Below, one piece after another: positions 45,105 through 54,237 of a stretch of DNA of 64,000 bases. The stretch's first letter is position 1. Each line of letters begins with the position of its first letter. The position numbers and the translations under genes were made by a program. The stretch is from an uncultured Nocardioides sp. (lineage in GTDB: Bacteria; Actinomycetota; Actinomycetes; Propionibacteriales; Nocardioidaceae): the NCBI GenBank assembly GCA_902805885.1, contig CADCUM010000079.1, forward strand, positions 1-64,000, given 5' to 3'. The notes under the pieces are model-generated. The model saw only the letters and a list, made by a program, of their open reading frames with translations. It was not told where the DNA came from and did not search any database.

Positions 45105-45371
45105 ATGGAGCACCCGACAGGTGCGGCTGAGCCCCACGCCGCCGACCGGCTCAAGGTCGTGCGCGACTTCCCTGCGGACGAGACTCCGGTCGTGCTCGTG
45201 CACGTGGGCGGCGACTGGCAGAGCGGCGAGCTTCTCCGGTGGTCCGAGGACTCGGACGGCGAGCTCTGGGCGGACGTGTCCTACCGCCGGCCCCTCGACC
45301 AGAAGTTCCTCGGCACGTTCCCTCGTCAGCGTGTCTGGGAGGACCGCGACGACATCGCTCCCACCGCCTAG
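45105..45371 (+). CDS. Small hypothetical protein, probable beta-barrel
   Basis: 88 aa. The middle, VVLVHVGGDWQSGELLRWSEDSDGELWADVSYRRP, reads as consecutive beta strands, like small actinobacterial proteins with a Tudor/SH3-like look. GGGAGGAGGCAGG precedes the ATG, an excellent ribosome site, so the gene is probably real. Function unknown. Confidence 0.7.
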   Translation: MEHPTGAAEPHAADRLKVVRDFPADETPVVLVHVGGDWQSGELLRWSEDSDGELWADVSYRRPLDQKFLGTFPRQRVWEDRDDIAPTA

Positions 45372-45439
45372 AGCGCGCCGGATCCTCGGCACGGTCGTCC
45401 GGCCCGGCCGCTGCGGGGCGGGCGGCTAGGGTTCGACGC

Positions 45440-45466
45440 GTGTCTCCCGTCGTGGTCCCTGGATGA
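45440..45466 (+). CDS. Possible leaderless 8-codon upstream ORF
   Basis: GTG 45440 lies exactly 7 nt after the -10 box TAGGGT (45427-45432). It encodes VSPVVVPG (initiator Val read as Met) and stops at TGA 45464-45466, overlapping the ATG of the NYN gene as ATGA. The NYN gene has no ribosome site of its own, so coupling through this mini-ORF would explain its translation. Inferred from layout only. Confidence 0.4.
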   Translation: MSPVVVPG

Positions 45467-45825
45467 GATCGGTCCTCGTCGTCGACGGAGCCAACGTCGT
45501 CGGGTCCGTCCCTGACGGCTGGTGGCGCGACCGCCCCGGCGCGGCACGCCGCCTCCACGAGCGGCTGCTGGTGGCCGACCTGCCGTACGACGAGGTGGTG
45601 CTGGTGCTCGAGGGCGGCGCCAAGGCGGGCGTCCGGGCGGGACGCGACGCCCACGTCCGCGCCGTGCACGCGGCCCGGGACGGCGACTCGGAGATCCGTC
45701 GGCAGGCCGCTGATGCGGTCGCGGCGGGACACCGGGTGACCGTGGTGACGGCCGACCGCGTGCTTGCCGCCAACGTCACCCCCGCGCTGGTGCACTCCCC
45801 GTCGTGGCTCCTCGAGCAGGTGTGA
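45463..45825 (+). CDS. NYN/PIN-like domain protein
   Basis: 120 aa. VLVVDGANVVGS at the N-terminus, DEVVLVLEGGAKAG, DSEIRRQAADAVAAG and VTVVTADRVLA fit the NYN (PIN-like) fold with conserved acidic residues, so an RNase or RNA-binding role is likely. Proteins of this kind are sometimes listed as NTP pyrophosphohydrolases without experimental basis. It ends 3 bp before the convergent ROK gene. Confidence 0.75.
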   Translation: MRSVLVVDGANVVGSVPDGWWRDRPGAARRLHERLLVADLPYDEVVLVLEGGAKAGVRAGRDAHVRAVHAARDGDSEIRRQAADAVAAGHRVTVVTADRVLAANVTPALVHSPSWLLEQV

Positions 45826-45828
45826 GCC

Positions 45829-47001
45829 TCACCCGCGGAGCGGGTACTGCTCCGCTCGGGCGATGGCCAGCGCCACGGCTCCGACGAGCTCGGCCCGGTG
45901 GCCGAGCCGCCCCGGCCGCACGTCCACGGCTGCCGCGGCGTCCGGCTGGGCGAAGTGCTCCACGGCGGTCTGCACGCCCCGGACCAGTGAGTCGGAGGCT
46001 CCGAGCGAGCCGCCGATGACGACCACGTCGGGGTTGAGCACGGTGCAGAGGCCAGCGAGGGACCGGCCGATGGCGTGCCCGGCGTCGTTCAGCACCCGCT
46101 GCGCTCCGGGGTCGGCCGCTGCGTCGAGCGCGAGCAGACCGGTGACGTCGAGGTCGCCGTACGCCGGTCGGAGCATCTCCAGGAGCCGCAGCGCGGAGAC
46201 CTCGGTCTCCAGGCAGCCGCGCGCGCCGCACCGGCACACGAGCCCGTCGTCGCGCACCGGGACGTGCCCGACCTCACCTGCGATGCCGGTGGCGCCACGG
46301 TGCAGCCGGCCCGCGAGCACCAGGCCCGCGCCGAGTCCGCTGGCGACCTTGACGTAGATCAGGTCCGACGCACCCTCCGCCGCGCCCTGGCGGTGCTCGG
46401 CGACCGCGCCGAGGTTGGCGTCGTTGTCGACGGCGACCGGGATCCCCAGACGCTCCTGCATCTCGACCCCGGGCGCCATCCCCCGCCAGCCCGGCAGGAC
46501 GCCGCCGTCGAGGCGGGAGGAGCGCCGGTCGATCGGGCCCGGCACGCACAACCCCGCCCACACCAGGTCCGGGACGCGCCCGCCGGTGCTCGCGACGACC
46601 CGCTCGAGGAGCGAGAACGCCTGCTCCAGGGTGCGCTCGCCGTGGCTGTCGGTGTCGGTCTCCGTCTGGTCCTCGGCGAGGATGGTCCCGGCGCGGTCGG
46701 CGACGGCGACGCGCACGTGGTGGTGCCCGATGTCGATGCCCGCCACCTGCCCCGGGCGCACCGCCAGCGCCACCAGCACGGGCGGTCGCCCGCTGCCGCC
46801 CTTGTGGGGTCGCGCCCGGTCGTCGGTCTCGGCGACGGCCCCGGACTCGATGAGGTCCGCCACCAGGCTCGAGATCGTGGTGGCCGAGAGACCGGTGGCT
46901 CGCACCAGGTCGGCGCGGCTCATGGGGCCCATGTCGCCCAGCGCGGACGTCACCGCCCGTCGGTTGGCGGCACGCAGGTCGTCGAGGGTGTGTCCCGGCA
47001 C
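45829..47001 (-). CDS. ROK-family transcriptional regulator/sugar kinase-like protein
   Basis: 390 aa. N-terminal winged HTH (SRADLVRATGLSATTISSLVADLI) then the ROK fold: VAGIDIGHHHVRVAVAD, VPVAVDNDANLGAVAEHR, GEVGHVPV and the zinc motif CRCGARGCLET. It is a NagC/Xyl-repressor-type sensor of a sugar or sugar phosphate. GTG 47001 lies 7 nt after TACAGT (minus strand 47014-47009), which supports this start over the 50-residue longer frame. Ligand unknown; no sugar transporter adjoins. Confidence 0.9.
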   Translation of the reverse strand: MPGHTLDDLRAANRRAVTSALGDMGPMSRADLVRATGLSATTISSLVADLIESGAVAETDDRARPHKGGSGRPPVLVALAVRPGQVAGIDIGHHHVRVAVADRAGTILAEDQTETDTDSHGERTLEQAFSLLERVVASTGGRVPDLVWAGLCVPGPIDRRSSRLDGGVLPGWRGMAPGVEMQERLGIPVAVDNDANLGAVAEHRQGAAEGASDLIYVKVASGLGAGLVLAGRLHRGATGIAGEVGHVPVRDDGLVCRCGARGCLETEVSALRLLEMLRPAYGDLDVTGLLALDAAADPGAQRVLNDAGHAIGRSLAGLCTVLNPDVVVIGGSLGASDSLVRGVQTAVEHFAQPDAAAAVDVRPGRLGHRAELVGAVALAIARAEQYPLRG

Positions 47002-47222
47002 GGGCGGGACTGTACCGCGATATGTGCGCAGCGCGCAGTAAAAACCGCCTCGCGACTGCGCTTTCTGCATTGGCCCGGACGAATCGAGTGCCCCAGGCTC
47101 GCCGGCCGCCGATCGGGCAGCGGTCGGGAGGGTCTGCGCCCGCGCGGTCACGTGCGTCGTGGGTCGTGGGGCTGCGCCGCACTCGGGTGGGGACCGGTCC
47201 GGCGAGCCGCTAGCGTGCCGAC
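47002..47222. promoter_or_regulatory. Divergent promoter region ROK / amidohydrolase
   Basis: Minus strand: TACAGT (47014-47009) + 7 nt + GTG. Plus strand: TAGCGT (47211-47216) + 6 nt + ATG. The middle (about 47020-47080) is the most AT-rich part of this area, with a TAAAAA run, and is a likely place for the ROK operator. Confidence 0.5.
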
Positions 47223-48293
47223 ATGGCGACGCTGAGGTTCTCCGGACCGGTCCTGCCCGACGGCGAGCACCGCGACGTGCACGTCGTGGACGGCCGGGTG
47301 ACGTTCGAGCACCAGCCGGGCTCGGAGACCGCCGCGCGGGGCTGGATCCTCCCCGGCATGGTCGACGCCCACAACCACCTCGGCATGGACGACGGCGGTG
47401 CGGTCCCCGACGAGGAGACCGAGCGCCAGGCGGTGCTCGACCGCGACACCGGGGTGCTCCTGCTGCGCGACTGCGGCTCGCCCTCCGACACCCGCTGGGT
47501 GCAGGAGCGCGACGACCTCCCGCGCCTGGTCCGGGCGGGCCGCCACCTCGCGCGCACCCGCCGCTACATCAGGAACTACGCCCACGAGGTGGAGCCGGAG
47601 GACCTGGCGTCGTACGCCGCCCGCGAGGCGCGCGCCGGCGACGGCTGGATCAAGCTGGTCGGCGACTGGATCTCCCGGGAGTCCGGCGACCTGGCCCCGT
47701 CGTTCCCCGTGGAGACCTTCGCGTCCGCCATCGAGGCGGCGCACGCCGAGGGCGCCAAGGTCACCGCGCACTGCTTCGGTCGCGACGTGCTGCAGGGGCT
47801 GCTCGACGCGGGCATCGACTGCATCGAGCACGGGACGGGGCTGTCCACGGACCAGGTCGAGCAGATGGCGACCGCCGGGGTCGCGCTGGTGCCGACCGTG
47901 CAGCAGACCGGGAAGTTCCCCGAGTTCGCCGAGGCGGGCCGCGAGAGGTTCCCGGAGTACGCCGCCACCATGGACGACCTCTTCGCACGGCGTCGTGAGG
48001 TGCTCCTGTCCGCCCACGAGGCCGGGGTCGCGCTCTACGTCGGGTCGGACGGCGGTGGTGCCGCCCGCCACGGCGAGCTGATGGGGGAGGTGGAGGCGAT
48101 GGTCGACCTGGGCCTCCCCGCGGCCGACGTGGTCGCAGCGGTGTCGTGGCAGGGGCGCGCGTGGCTGGGGTGGGAGGGGGTCGTGGAGGGCGCGCCGGCC
48201 GACTTCGTCGTGCTGGACGCCGATCCGCGGGAGGACCTCTCCACGCTGCGCCGGCCCGTGTGCGTGGTGCTGCGCGGCGCGGTCGTGGCCTGA
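47223..48293 (+). CDS. Metal-dependent amidohydrolase
   Basis: 356 aa TIM-barrel hydrolase. VDAHNHLGM (metal-binding HxH), KLVGDW with the bridging Lys candidate, TAHCFG, CIEHGTGL and YVGSDGGG are in order, and a composite beta-sandwich at the ends closes the fold. Substrate unknown; relatives act on imidazolones, dipeptides or triazines. Probably leaderless (TAGCGT + 6 nt). Divergent from the ROK gene, which might control it. Confidence 0.88.
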   Translation: MATLRFSGPVLPDGEHRDVHVVDGRVTFEHQPGSETAARGWILPGMVDAHNHLGMDDGGAVPDEETERQAVLDRDTGVLLLRDCGSPSDTRWVQERDDLPRLVRAGRHLARTRRYIRNYAHEVEPEDLASYAAREARAGDGWIKLVGDWISRESGDLAPSFPVETFASAIEAAHAEGAKVTAHCFGRDVLQGLLDAGIDCIEHGTGLSTDQVEQMATAGVALVPTVQQTGKFPEFAEAGRERFPEYAATMDDLFARRREVLLSAHEAGVALYVGSDGGGAARHGELMGEVEAMVDLGLPAADVVAAVSWQGRAWLGWEGVVEGAPADFVVLDADPREDLSTLRRPVCVVLRGAVVA

Positions 48294-48318
48294 GGGCGAC
48301 CGCTCGAGGAACGACGCA

Positions 48319-48349
48319 GGGGGCGGCCACCGCATCGGTGGCCGCCCCC
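48319..48349. terminator. Terminator after the amidohydrolase
   Basis: GGGGGCGGCCACCG (48319-48332) pairs with CGGTGGCCGCCCCC (48336-48349), 3-nt loop. Between convergent genes. Confidence 0.88.
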
Positions 48350-48368
48350 GGCGTACGTCGGGTGCCGC

Positions 48369-48947
48369 TCAGACGGTCGGCGTGACGACCTCGTCGTCGG
48401 ACTCGGCTCCCTCGAGCTCGGCGGTCGCCGACGCGAGGTGCGCCTTGGCCGCCTTGACCTCGGCCTTGGTGCTGGTGGCAGTCACGGCGAGCGCCGCGGC
48501 CGCGGCCTGGGCGAGGAACGCCTGGGCCTCGGGGTCGGCGGCGGCGTCGCCCGTCAGGTCCTCGACCTTGACCAGGACGTGGGCCGCGTGCTTGAAGTTC
48601 TGCACACGGAACGACCGGAGCTCCTTGCGGGCGGCCTTGGTGTCCACGGTGCTGTCGGCGGCCTCGACGGCGGCCTCGACCTCGGCGAGGGTGGACCGCG
48701 CCTCGGTGAGGTTGGCGACGAGCGCGGCCTCGGTGGCGTCGGCGAGCCCGGTGACGCGGTGGCTGCCGGCGAGCCTCACGAGCTGCCGGTCCTCGCGGGC
48801 GACGTCCTTGAGCAGCTGCTTCGCCTGTGACTTGACGGTCTTGGTGGCGGAGGGCTTGGCCTCGGCGGTGGACATGGTCAGGGTCGTCGGCACCGCGAGG
48901 GCGGTGGTGGCGACCAGGGTGGCGACGATGCGCCGGGTGCGGGTCAT
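48369..48947 (-). CDS. Secreted Ala/Lys-rich helical protein
   Basis: 192 aa. Signal peptide to about residue 29 (TRTRRIVATLVATTALAVP ... AEA-KP). The mature part is nearly all helix-forming (Ala, Lys, Glu, Leu), reading as three to four long helices, with no cysteines and an acidic end (ESDDEVV). No family recognised. GGAG lies in front of ATG 48947; the longer frame to 49022 lacks a ribosome site. Confidence 0.75.
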   Translation of the reverse strand: MTRTRRIVATLVATTALAVPTTLTMSTAEAKPSATKTVKSQAKQLLKDVAREDRQLVRLAGSHRVTGLADATEAALVANLTEARSTLAEVEAAVEAADSTVDTKAARKELRSFRVQNFKHAAHVLVKVEDLTGDAAADPEAQAFLAQAAAAALAVTATSTKAEVKAAKAHLASATAELEGAESDDEVVTPTV

Positions 48948-49057
48948 GACGGAGGGCTCCTCGGATTCTGGGAGGGAGTAGGGGCCACCGTCGAGTCTGT
49001 GTCGGGCTCCCGGTCCAGCCAATGCGACGAGGCGTCATTTCGACTGGTCCGTTCGGA

Positions 49058-49948
49058 CTAGTCCTGCATCGCCATCTCGACCACCGTGACGTCGGGCCCG
49101 GGCTCGTAGACCACCAGGGCGCAGTTGCGACGGACCAGCTCGTCGCGCAGGAAGGCGCCCGTCGCGCGGTCGGTCACGCGTCGCCAGATCTGGTTGCGCC
49201 GCAGGATCCGGTCCTGGTACCGCACGAACTCCTCGTGCCGCGCCTCGACGCGGTAGGAGTGCTCGAGGCGGCGGTCCGAGCGGAGCTGCCCGTGCAGGAA
49301 CCGCTCGCCGAGGTGGACCCCGAGCTGGAACGTGGTGTCCGTGTCGTTCCGGACGACCAGGTCGACGTAGTTGTAGACGATCGAGCACCCCACGCCCCAC
49401 GGGAGCACGCGCCCGTTGTCCGGGAACGGGTCGAAGGAGTGCTCCGAGCGCTCCACGACGGTCAGCGGTGAGTGGAGCACCATCCAGTGCAGGAGGTTGG
49501 CGAGCTGGCAGATGCCGCCGCCGACGCCGGGCTCGGCGGAGCCGTTGGCGAGGCGCATCCCCGCGACGTACCCCTTGCGGCGCGTGCAGTTGCCGACGAC
49601 CCGGTTGAAGGAGAACGTCTCGCCCGGCCGGACGACGAGGCCGTCCACCCGTGCGGCCGCCAGCGCCAGGTTCGTGACCTTGTTGTGCTGCAGGTGCATG
49701 AGGCCGGGGTCGAGGGCGCGGAGCAGCAGCGACCCGTGCTGCTTGACGCGGTGGGGAAGCGGCACGGCCTGCCGGTCGGTGGCCCACCGCACCGCACCCG
49801 TCCGCGAGGCGCGCCACCACGCCGTACGCCGACGCACCCGGTGGACGCGCACGGCGAGGGGCAGCAGCCGCGGGTGCCGCTGGGTCAGCCGCGGCGGCGC
49901 CGTGAGTCGCGGGGGCAGGACGAGCGCCTCCGGCGCGATCGTGGTCAC
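49058..49948 (-). CDS. VanW family protein
   Basis: 296 aa. VRPGETFSFNRVVGNCTRRKGY, GVGGGICQLANLLHW and DNGRVLPWGVGCSIVYNYVDL are the VanW core. VanW is found in some vancomycin-resistance clusters but its role is unknown, and no van genes are here. Basic N-terminus without clear signal peptide. Start GTG 49948. Confidence 0.92.
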   Translation of the reverse strand: MTTIAPEALVLPPRLTAPPRLTQRHPRLLPLAVRVHRVRRRTAWWRASRTGAVRWATDRQAVPLPHRVKQHGSLLLRALDPGLMHLQHNKVTNLALAAARVDGLVVRPGETFSFNRVVGNCTRRKGYVAGMRLANGSAEPGVGGGICQLANLLHWMVLHSPLTVVERSEHSFDPFPDNGRVLPWGVGCSIVYNYVDLVVRNDTDTTFQLGVHLGERFLHGQLRSDRRLEHSYRVEARHEEFVRYQDRILRRNQIWRRVTDRATGAFLRDELVRRNCALVVYEPGPDVTVVEMAMQD

Positions 49949-50021
49949 ACCGCTGTGACGCCGCGGCGAGGCGTCCGGTTGCGAGCAAAGGATTGGCCGC
50001 CACCGCCCAGGAGGGCCGAGG

Positions 50022-50684
50022 ATGGCGCGCGTGACCGACCTCGCCAGCCTGTTCCCGCCCTTCGGCCTGCACGTGCGTGCGGGCTCCCTCGAGCTGCGCC
50101 CGCTGACCGACGACCTGCTGGTCGGTCTCGGAGCGCTCGCCGAGCGCGGGATCCACGAGCCGGACGAGATGCCGTTCTACTTCCCGTGGAGCACCGCTCC
50201 GCGGGGCGAGCTCGCCCGCAACACGGCGCAGTACCACTGGCGTGTGCGGTCGTCGTTCGGCCCGGAGGCCTGGGACCTGCAGCTCGGCGTGCTCGTCGAC
50301 GGCGAGCTGGTGGGGTGCCAGGGCCTGACGACCCACGACTTCCTCGTCACCCGCACCGGCGAGACCGGCTCGTGGCTGGGGCAGGAGTTCCAGGGGCGCG
50401 GCATCGGCACCCGCATGCGTCGCGCGATCTGCGCCCTCGCGTTCGACCACCTCGGTTTCGCGGAGGTCACGTCCGGGGCGTTCCTCGACAACCCTGCGTC
50501 GCTGGCGGTCTCCCGCAAGGTCGGCTACCGCGCGGACGGCGTACGGCGCCTCAAGCGGCGCGAGGGCGAGCTCGCGCTCAACCAGCAGCTGGTGCTCACC
50601 CCCGACACCTTCGTGCGGGACGACCAGCCCGTGGAGGTCACGGGTGCCGAGGCGCTGAGGGCGTTCATCGGCCTCGACGGCTGA
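50022..50684 (+). CDS. GNAT family N-acetyltransferase (RimJ/RimL-like)
   Basis: 220 aa. LELRPLTDDLL at the N-terminus, WLGQEFQGRGIGTRMRRAICALAFDHL (acetyl-CoA loop QGRGIGT) and SGAFLDNPASLAVSRKVGYR are typical of the Acetyltransf_3 group that modifies protein N-termini or small molecules. GGAGGG (50010-50015) favours ATG 50022; GTG 50031 is possible. Target unknown. Confidence 0.9.
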   Translation: MARVTDLASLFPPFGLHVRAGSLELRPLTDDLLVGLGALAERGIHEPDEMPFYFPWSTAPRGELARNTAQYHWRVRSSFGPEAWDLQLGVLVDGELVGCQGLTTHDFLVTRTGETGSWLGQEFQGRGIGTRMRRAICALAFDHLGFAEVTSGAFLDNPASLAVSRKVGYRADGVRRLKRREGELALNQQLVLTPDTFVRDDQPVEVTGAEALRAFIGLDG

Positions 50685-50711
50685 GAGTCCGCGGCCCCGG
50701 AGGTGCCCGGA

Positions 50712-50741
50712 TTGGTGGGTGGGGCCGGAGTCTGGCAAAAT
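50712..50741 (+). promoter_or_regulatory. rpsP operon promoter
   Basis: TTGGTG (50712-50717), 18 nt, CAAAAT (50736-50741). The leader of about 130 nt to GTG 50877 includes AAGGAG. Confidence 0.6.
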
Positions 50742-50876
50742 CGCGCGCTGAGTCGCAGCCGTGCCGGGACCCTCTATCACCGGCGGGGAACTGCGCCCCT
50801 CGAGCGGCCGTCGCCTGGTCCCCACCTGGCAGCCGGTCGCCCACCCACCACAAGTCCTCAAGGAGACACCACACTC

Positions 50877-51482
50877 GTGGCCGTCAAGATCCGTCTGAAG
50901 CGCCTGGGCAAGATCCGGGTCCCGCAGTACCGCATCGTCGTCGTCGACTCGCGCAAGAAGCGCGACGGCGCCGTGATCGAGGAGATCGGCAAGTACCACC
51001 CCAAGGAGGAGCCGTCGCTCATCGACGTCGTCTCCGACCGGGCGCAGTACTGGCTCGGTGTGGGCGCGCAGCCCTCCGAGGCCGTCGAGGCGATCCTCAA
51101 GGTCACCGGTGACTGGCAGAAGTTCAAGGGCCTGCCCGGCACCGAGGGCACGCTCAAGGTCAAGGAGCCCAAGCGCTCCAAGCAGGACATCTTCAACGAG
51201 GCGCTCAAGGAGGCCGCGAGCGAGCCCCGCGGTGCCGCGGTGACCGCGAAGAAGAAGGCCGACAAGCCCGCTGCCGAGGAGCCCACCGCGGCGGCCGTCG
51301 AGGCCGACGCGGCGGCGACCGAGGCGACCACCGAGGCCGCCACCGACGCCCCGCCGACCCACCCGGTCCCGAGCGCCGAGACGCCCGAGGGCGCCGCCGA
51401 CGCCAACGCGGACCTGGAGAACGTCACCGCGGAGGACGCCGGCAAGAACACCTCCGGCGTCGACGCGGACAAGCAGGCCTGA
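50877..51482 (+). CDS. rpsP: 30S ribosomal protein S16 with long acidic tail
   Basis: 201 aa. The S16 core is residues 1-85 ([34 protein letters not shown]). The remaining 115 residues are Ala/Glu/Thr/Asp-rich, much longer than in E. coli (82 aa). Start GTG 50877 has AAGGAG upstream. First gene of the rpsP-khpA-rimM-trmD run. Confidence 0.96.
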   Translation: MAVKIRLKRLGKIRVPQYRIVVVDSRKKRDGAVIEEIGKYHPKEEPSLIDVVSDRAQYWLGVGAQPSEAVEAILKVTGDWQKFKGLPGTEGTLKVKEPKRSKQDIFNEALKEAASEPRGAAVTAKKKADKPAAEEPTAAAVEADAAATEATTEAATDAPPTHPVPSAETPEGAADANADLENVTAEDAGKNTSGVDADKQA

Positions 51483-51487
51483 TCGCC

Positions 51488-51730
51488 GTGCTCGCGGACG
51501 CTCTCGAGCACCTGGTGCGCGGCATCGTCGACAACCCCGACGAGGTCTCCGTGCGCGACAAGCAGATGCGCCGCGGCGCCATCCTGGAGGTCCGGGTGCA
51601 CCCCGACGACCTCGGGAAGGTGATCGGCCGCAACGGCCGCACCGCCACGGCGTTCCGCACGGTCGTCTCGGCCCTCGCGGGTCGGGGCGGGGCACGGGTC
51701 GACTTCGTGGACACCGACCGCCGCCGCTGA
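51488..51730 (+). CDS. khpA: KH-domain RNA-binding protein KhpA
   Basis: 80 aa. LEVRVHPDDLGKVIGRNGRTATAFRTVV carries the GxxG RNA-binding loop of type II KH domains. KhpA pairs with KhpB (Jag/EloR) elsewhere. GTG 51488, 5 bp after rpsP; a terminator follows. Confidence 0.95.
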   Translation: MLADALEHLVRGIVDNPDEVSVRDKQMRRGAILEVRVHPDDLGKVIGRNGRTATAFRTVVSALAGRGGARVDFVDTDRRR

Positions 51731-51751
51731 GCACGTCGTACGTCGACACCG

Positions 51752-51788
51752 CCGACGGGCGTCACCCCACCGGGGTGGCGCCCGTCGG
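51752..51788 (+). terminator. Terminator after khpA
   Basis: A 17-bp stem (51752-51768 with 51772-51788), one G-T wobble, 3-nt loop. It separates rpsP-khpA from rimM, which has its own promoter. Confidence 0.8.
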
Positions 51789-51880
51789 TGCGTCGTGGAC
51801 CCCGTGATCCCCGAGGATCCCCGCCTACCCGGGTAGCTCGGATGTTCCGGGGCGTCGCAACACCCAGGAACGTCCAGTTC

Positions 51881-51896
51881 CCCCGCATGTGCGGGG
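51881..51896 (+). other. Short hairpin upstream of rimM
   Basis: CCCCGC-ATGT-GCGGGG, 16 nt before the rimM -10 box TACCCT. It overlaps where a -35 box would lie. Confidence 0.4.
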
Positions 51897-51924
51897 AGAC
51901 CCGACCGGGCCTACCCTGACGCCC

Positions 51925-52467
51925 GTGGAAGGCATCGAGCTCCTGGTGGGCCGGATCGGCAAGCCGCACGGCATCAAGGGCGAGGTGACGATCGACGTCC
52001 GCACCGACGAGCCGGACCTGCGCTTCGCGCCGGGCGCCACGCTGCGGGCGGAGCCACCGGAAGGCGTCCGGGGGCCTGCGGCCCTCACGGTCGTCCGCTC
52101 CCGGTGGCACCAGAGGTTCCTCCTGGTCACCTTCGACGAGGTCGCGGACCGCAACGACGCCGAGGCGCTCCGCGGCACCCTTCTCCACACGACGATCCCG
52201 GCGGACGCCACCCCCGAGGACCCCGATGAGTACTACGACCACCAGCTCGTCGGCCTCCGCGCCGAGGACACCGACGGCACGCCGCTCGGCGAGGTCGTGG
52301 GGGTGCTCCACGGAGCCGCCCAGGACCTGCTGACCGTGCGCACGCCCGACGGGCGCGACGCCCTCGTCCCCTTCGTCGCCGCGCTCGTCCCGGAGGTCGA
52401 CCTGGCCGGGCGGCGCGTGGTGGTGGCGGACCGTCCCGGCCTCGTCGCGCCCCACCCCGAGGACTGA
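51925..52467 (+). CDS. rimM: Ribosome maturation factor RimM
   Basis: 180 aa. N-terminal RimM barrel ([23 protein letters not shown]) and C-terminal PRC barrel ([25 protein letters not shown]). Binds S19 and helps 30S assembly. GTG 51925 lies 7 nt after TACCCT (51912-51917), leaderless; the longer frame to 51889 is not needed. trmD follows after 4 bp. Confidence 0.96.
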   Translation: MEGIELLVGRIGKPHGIKGEVTIDVRTDEPDLRFAPGATLRAEPPEGVRGPAALTVVRSRWHQRFLLVTFDEVADRNDAEALRGTLLHTTIPADATPEDPDEYYDHQLVGLRAEDTDGTPLGEVVGVLHGAAQDLLTVRTPDGRDALVPFVAALVPEVDLAGRRVVVADRPGLVAPHPED

Positions 52468-52471
52468 GCCC

Positions 52472-53650
52472 GTGCGCATCGACGTCGTGACGATCTTCCC
52501 CGACTACCTCGCCCCGCTCGACCTGAGCCTGCCGGGCAAGGCGCGCGAGAAGGGCCTGCTCGACCTGCGCGTCCACGACCTCCGCCGCTGGACCCACGAC
52601 CGGCACCACACCGTCGACGACTCGCCGTACGGCGGCGGCGCCGGGATGGTCATGAAGCCCGCGCCCTGGGGCGACGCGCTGGACGCGGTCGCCGGCGAGG
52701 GCACGATCGTCTTCCCCACGCCCAGCGGCGAGCCGTTCACCCAGGCGTTGGCGGCCGAGCTGGCGACGCGGGAGCACCTGGTGCTGGCCTGCGGTCGCTA
52801 CGAGGGCATCGACCAGCGGGTCGTGGAGCACGCCGCCGCCCGGGGCGAGGTCCGGGAGGTCTCCCTGGGCGACTACGTCCTCAACGGCGGCGAGGTCGCG
52901 GCACTGGCGATCATCGAGGCCGTCGTCCGCCTGCTGCCGGGCTTCATGGGCAACGCCGAGTCCCTGGTGGAGGAGTCCCACGAGGACGGGCTGCTGGAGT
53001 ACCCCGTCTACACCAAGCCCGCCTCGTGGCGCGGGCTCGAGGTGCCCGACGTGCTCCTGTCCGGGGACCACGGCCGCATCGCCGCCTGGCGCCACGAGCA
53101 GCGCGTCCTGCGGACCGCCCGTCGTCGCCCCGACCTCCTCGCCCCGAGCGCGGCCGCCGGCGCCCTCGCCGACCTCGACGTCCGGCCGGCCGTCCTCGCC
53201 GACGCCGGCGAGCTCTACACGCTGCAGCGGGCCTGCTGGCTCCAGGAGATGGAGGCCAACCCGGGGGTCGACATCCCCGCCCTGCAGGAGGGGCTCGACG
53301 ACGTACGTCGCTGGCTGGGGGAGTGGACCACCTTGGTGGTGCGCGAGCCCACGTCCGGTCGGCTGCTGGGGGCCGTCCGCGGACGCGTCGACACCCACCA
53401 CGACCCCGCCGGCGAGTGGGACATCGGCCGGGTCATGGTCGCCCCCGACCTCCAGGGCCGCGGGCTGGGGCGCGCGCTGCTCGAGCTGGTCGAGCAGGCA
53501 GCGCCGCCGGAGGTCACGACGTACGTCCTCTTCACCGGGGCGGGCTCGGTCGACAACCTGCGGATGTACAAGAAGGCCGGCTACCGGCTGCGGACCGACC
53601 GACGCGCTCCGGCGGGGGCGGTCGTGCTCACCAAGCGGATTTCCCGCTGA
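52472..53650 (+). CDS. trmD: tRNA (guanine37-N1)-methyltransferase TrmD fused to a GNAT domain
   Basis: 392 aa. Residues 1-235 are a complete SPOUT Trm[56 protein letters not shown] and [13 protein letters not shown]. It methylates G37 of tRNAs to prevent frameshifting. Residues 236-392 are a GNAT acetyltransferase ([21 protein letters not shown], acetyl-CoA loop; [11 protein letters not shown]). The joint is in frame with no stop. The GNAT substrate is unknown. Confidence 0.95.
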   Translation: MRIDVVTIFPDYLAPLDLSLPGKAREKGLLDLRVHDLRRWTHDRHHTVDDSPYGGGAGMVMKPAPWGDALDAVAGEGTIVFPTPSGEPFTQALAAELATREHLVLACGRYEGIDQRVVEHAAARGEVREVSLGDYVLNGGEVAALAIIEAVVRLLPGFMGNAESLVEESHEDGLLEYPVYTKPASWRGLEVPDVLLSGDHGRIAAWRHEQRVLRTARRRPDLLAPSAAAGALADLDVRPAVLADAGELYTLQRACWLQEMEANPGVDIPALQEGLDDVRRWLGEWTTLVVREPTSGRLLGAVRGRVDTHHDPAGEWDIGRVMVAPDLQGRGLGRALLELVEQAAPPEVTTYVLFTGAGSVDNLRMYKKAGYRLRTDRRAPAGAVVLTKRISR

Positions 53651-53670
53651 CCCGTCCGCTCTGGCAGACT
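53641..53670 (+). promoter_or_regulatory. Possible rplS promoter
   Basis: TTCCCG (53641-53646)-N18-CAGACT (53665-53670), overlapping the trmD stop. The leader to rplS is about 170 nt, long enough for control, but I see no clear folded motif. Confidence 0.4.
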
Positions 53671-53846
53671 CGTCCCTCGGTCCGCTCGTGGCCAGGGTCG
53701 CCCGGAGGACGCACGCCGGGGTCCCGCCGTACCGCACCTGCCACAGGGGGCGCACCGGCTCGGCCACCGCGAGGCGCGACCACGCACCACCCCGGAACGA
53801 CACCACTTCTACCGCGGCTGACCTGTGGCACCCGCGAGGAGCACAC

Positions 53847-54200
53847 ATGAGCAACAACGTCATCGCCGACATCGGCAACGCCGTCAAGCGTGAGGACGTC
53901 CCGGCCTTCCGCGCCGGCGACACCATCAAGGTCCACGTCAAGGTCATCGAGGGCAGCCGTTCGCGCGTCCAGGTGTTCCAGGGCGTCGTCATCCGCATCC
54001 ACGGGTCCGGCGTCGGCCGCACCTTCACCGTCCGCAAGGTCTCCTTCGGTGTCGGCGTCGAGCGCACCTTCCCGCTGAACTCCCCGATCTTCGAGAAGAT
54101 CGAGGTCGTGACCCGCGGCGACGTGCGGCGCGCGAAGCTCTACTACCTGCGCAACCTGCGCGGCAAGGCCGCCAAGATCAAGGAGCGCCGCGAGGCCTGA
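53847..54200 (+). CDS. rplS: 50S ribosomal protein L19
   Basis: 117 aa. [38 protein letters not shown] and [18 protein letters not shown] are diagnostic. CGAGGAGCACAC precedes ATG 53847. Confidence 0.98.
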   Translation: MSNNVIADIGNAVKREDVPAFRAGDTIKVHVKVIEGSRSRVQVFQGVVIRIHGSGVGRTFTVRKVSFGVGVERTFPLNSPIFEKIEVVTRGDVRRAKLYYLRNLRGKAAKIKERREA

Positions 54201-54237
54201 GTCGGTCCCCGACCGGTCTCTGGCTAGGCTCCTGCGC

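Noticed and set aside
44596..45429. 277-codon plus-strand frame across the unexplained region
   Set aside because: It runs out of frame through the better-supported 88-aa gene and has no ribosome site or motif.
45463..45825. NYN gene as the toxin of a toxin-antitoxin pair
   Set aside because: The upstream mini-ORF is too short to be an antitoxin and the 88-aa neighbour has no antitoxin-like DNA-binding motif.
49058..49948. VanW gene as a vancomycin-resistance locus
   Set aside because: No vanH, vanA, vanX or vanRS genes nearby; VanW proteins are common outside resistance clusters, and ddl 35 kb away is a normal housekeeping ligase.
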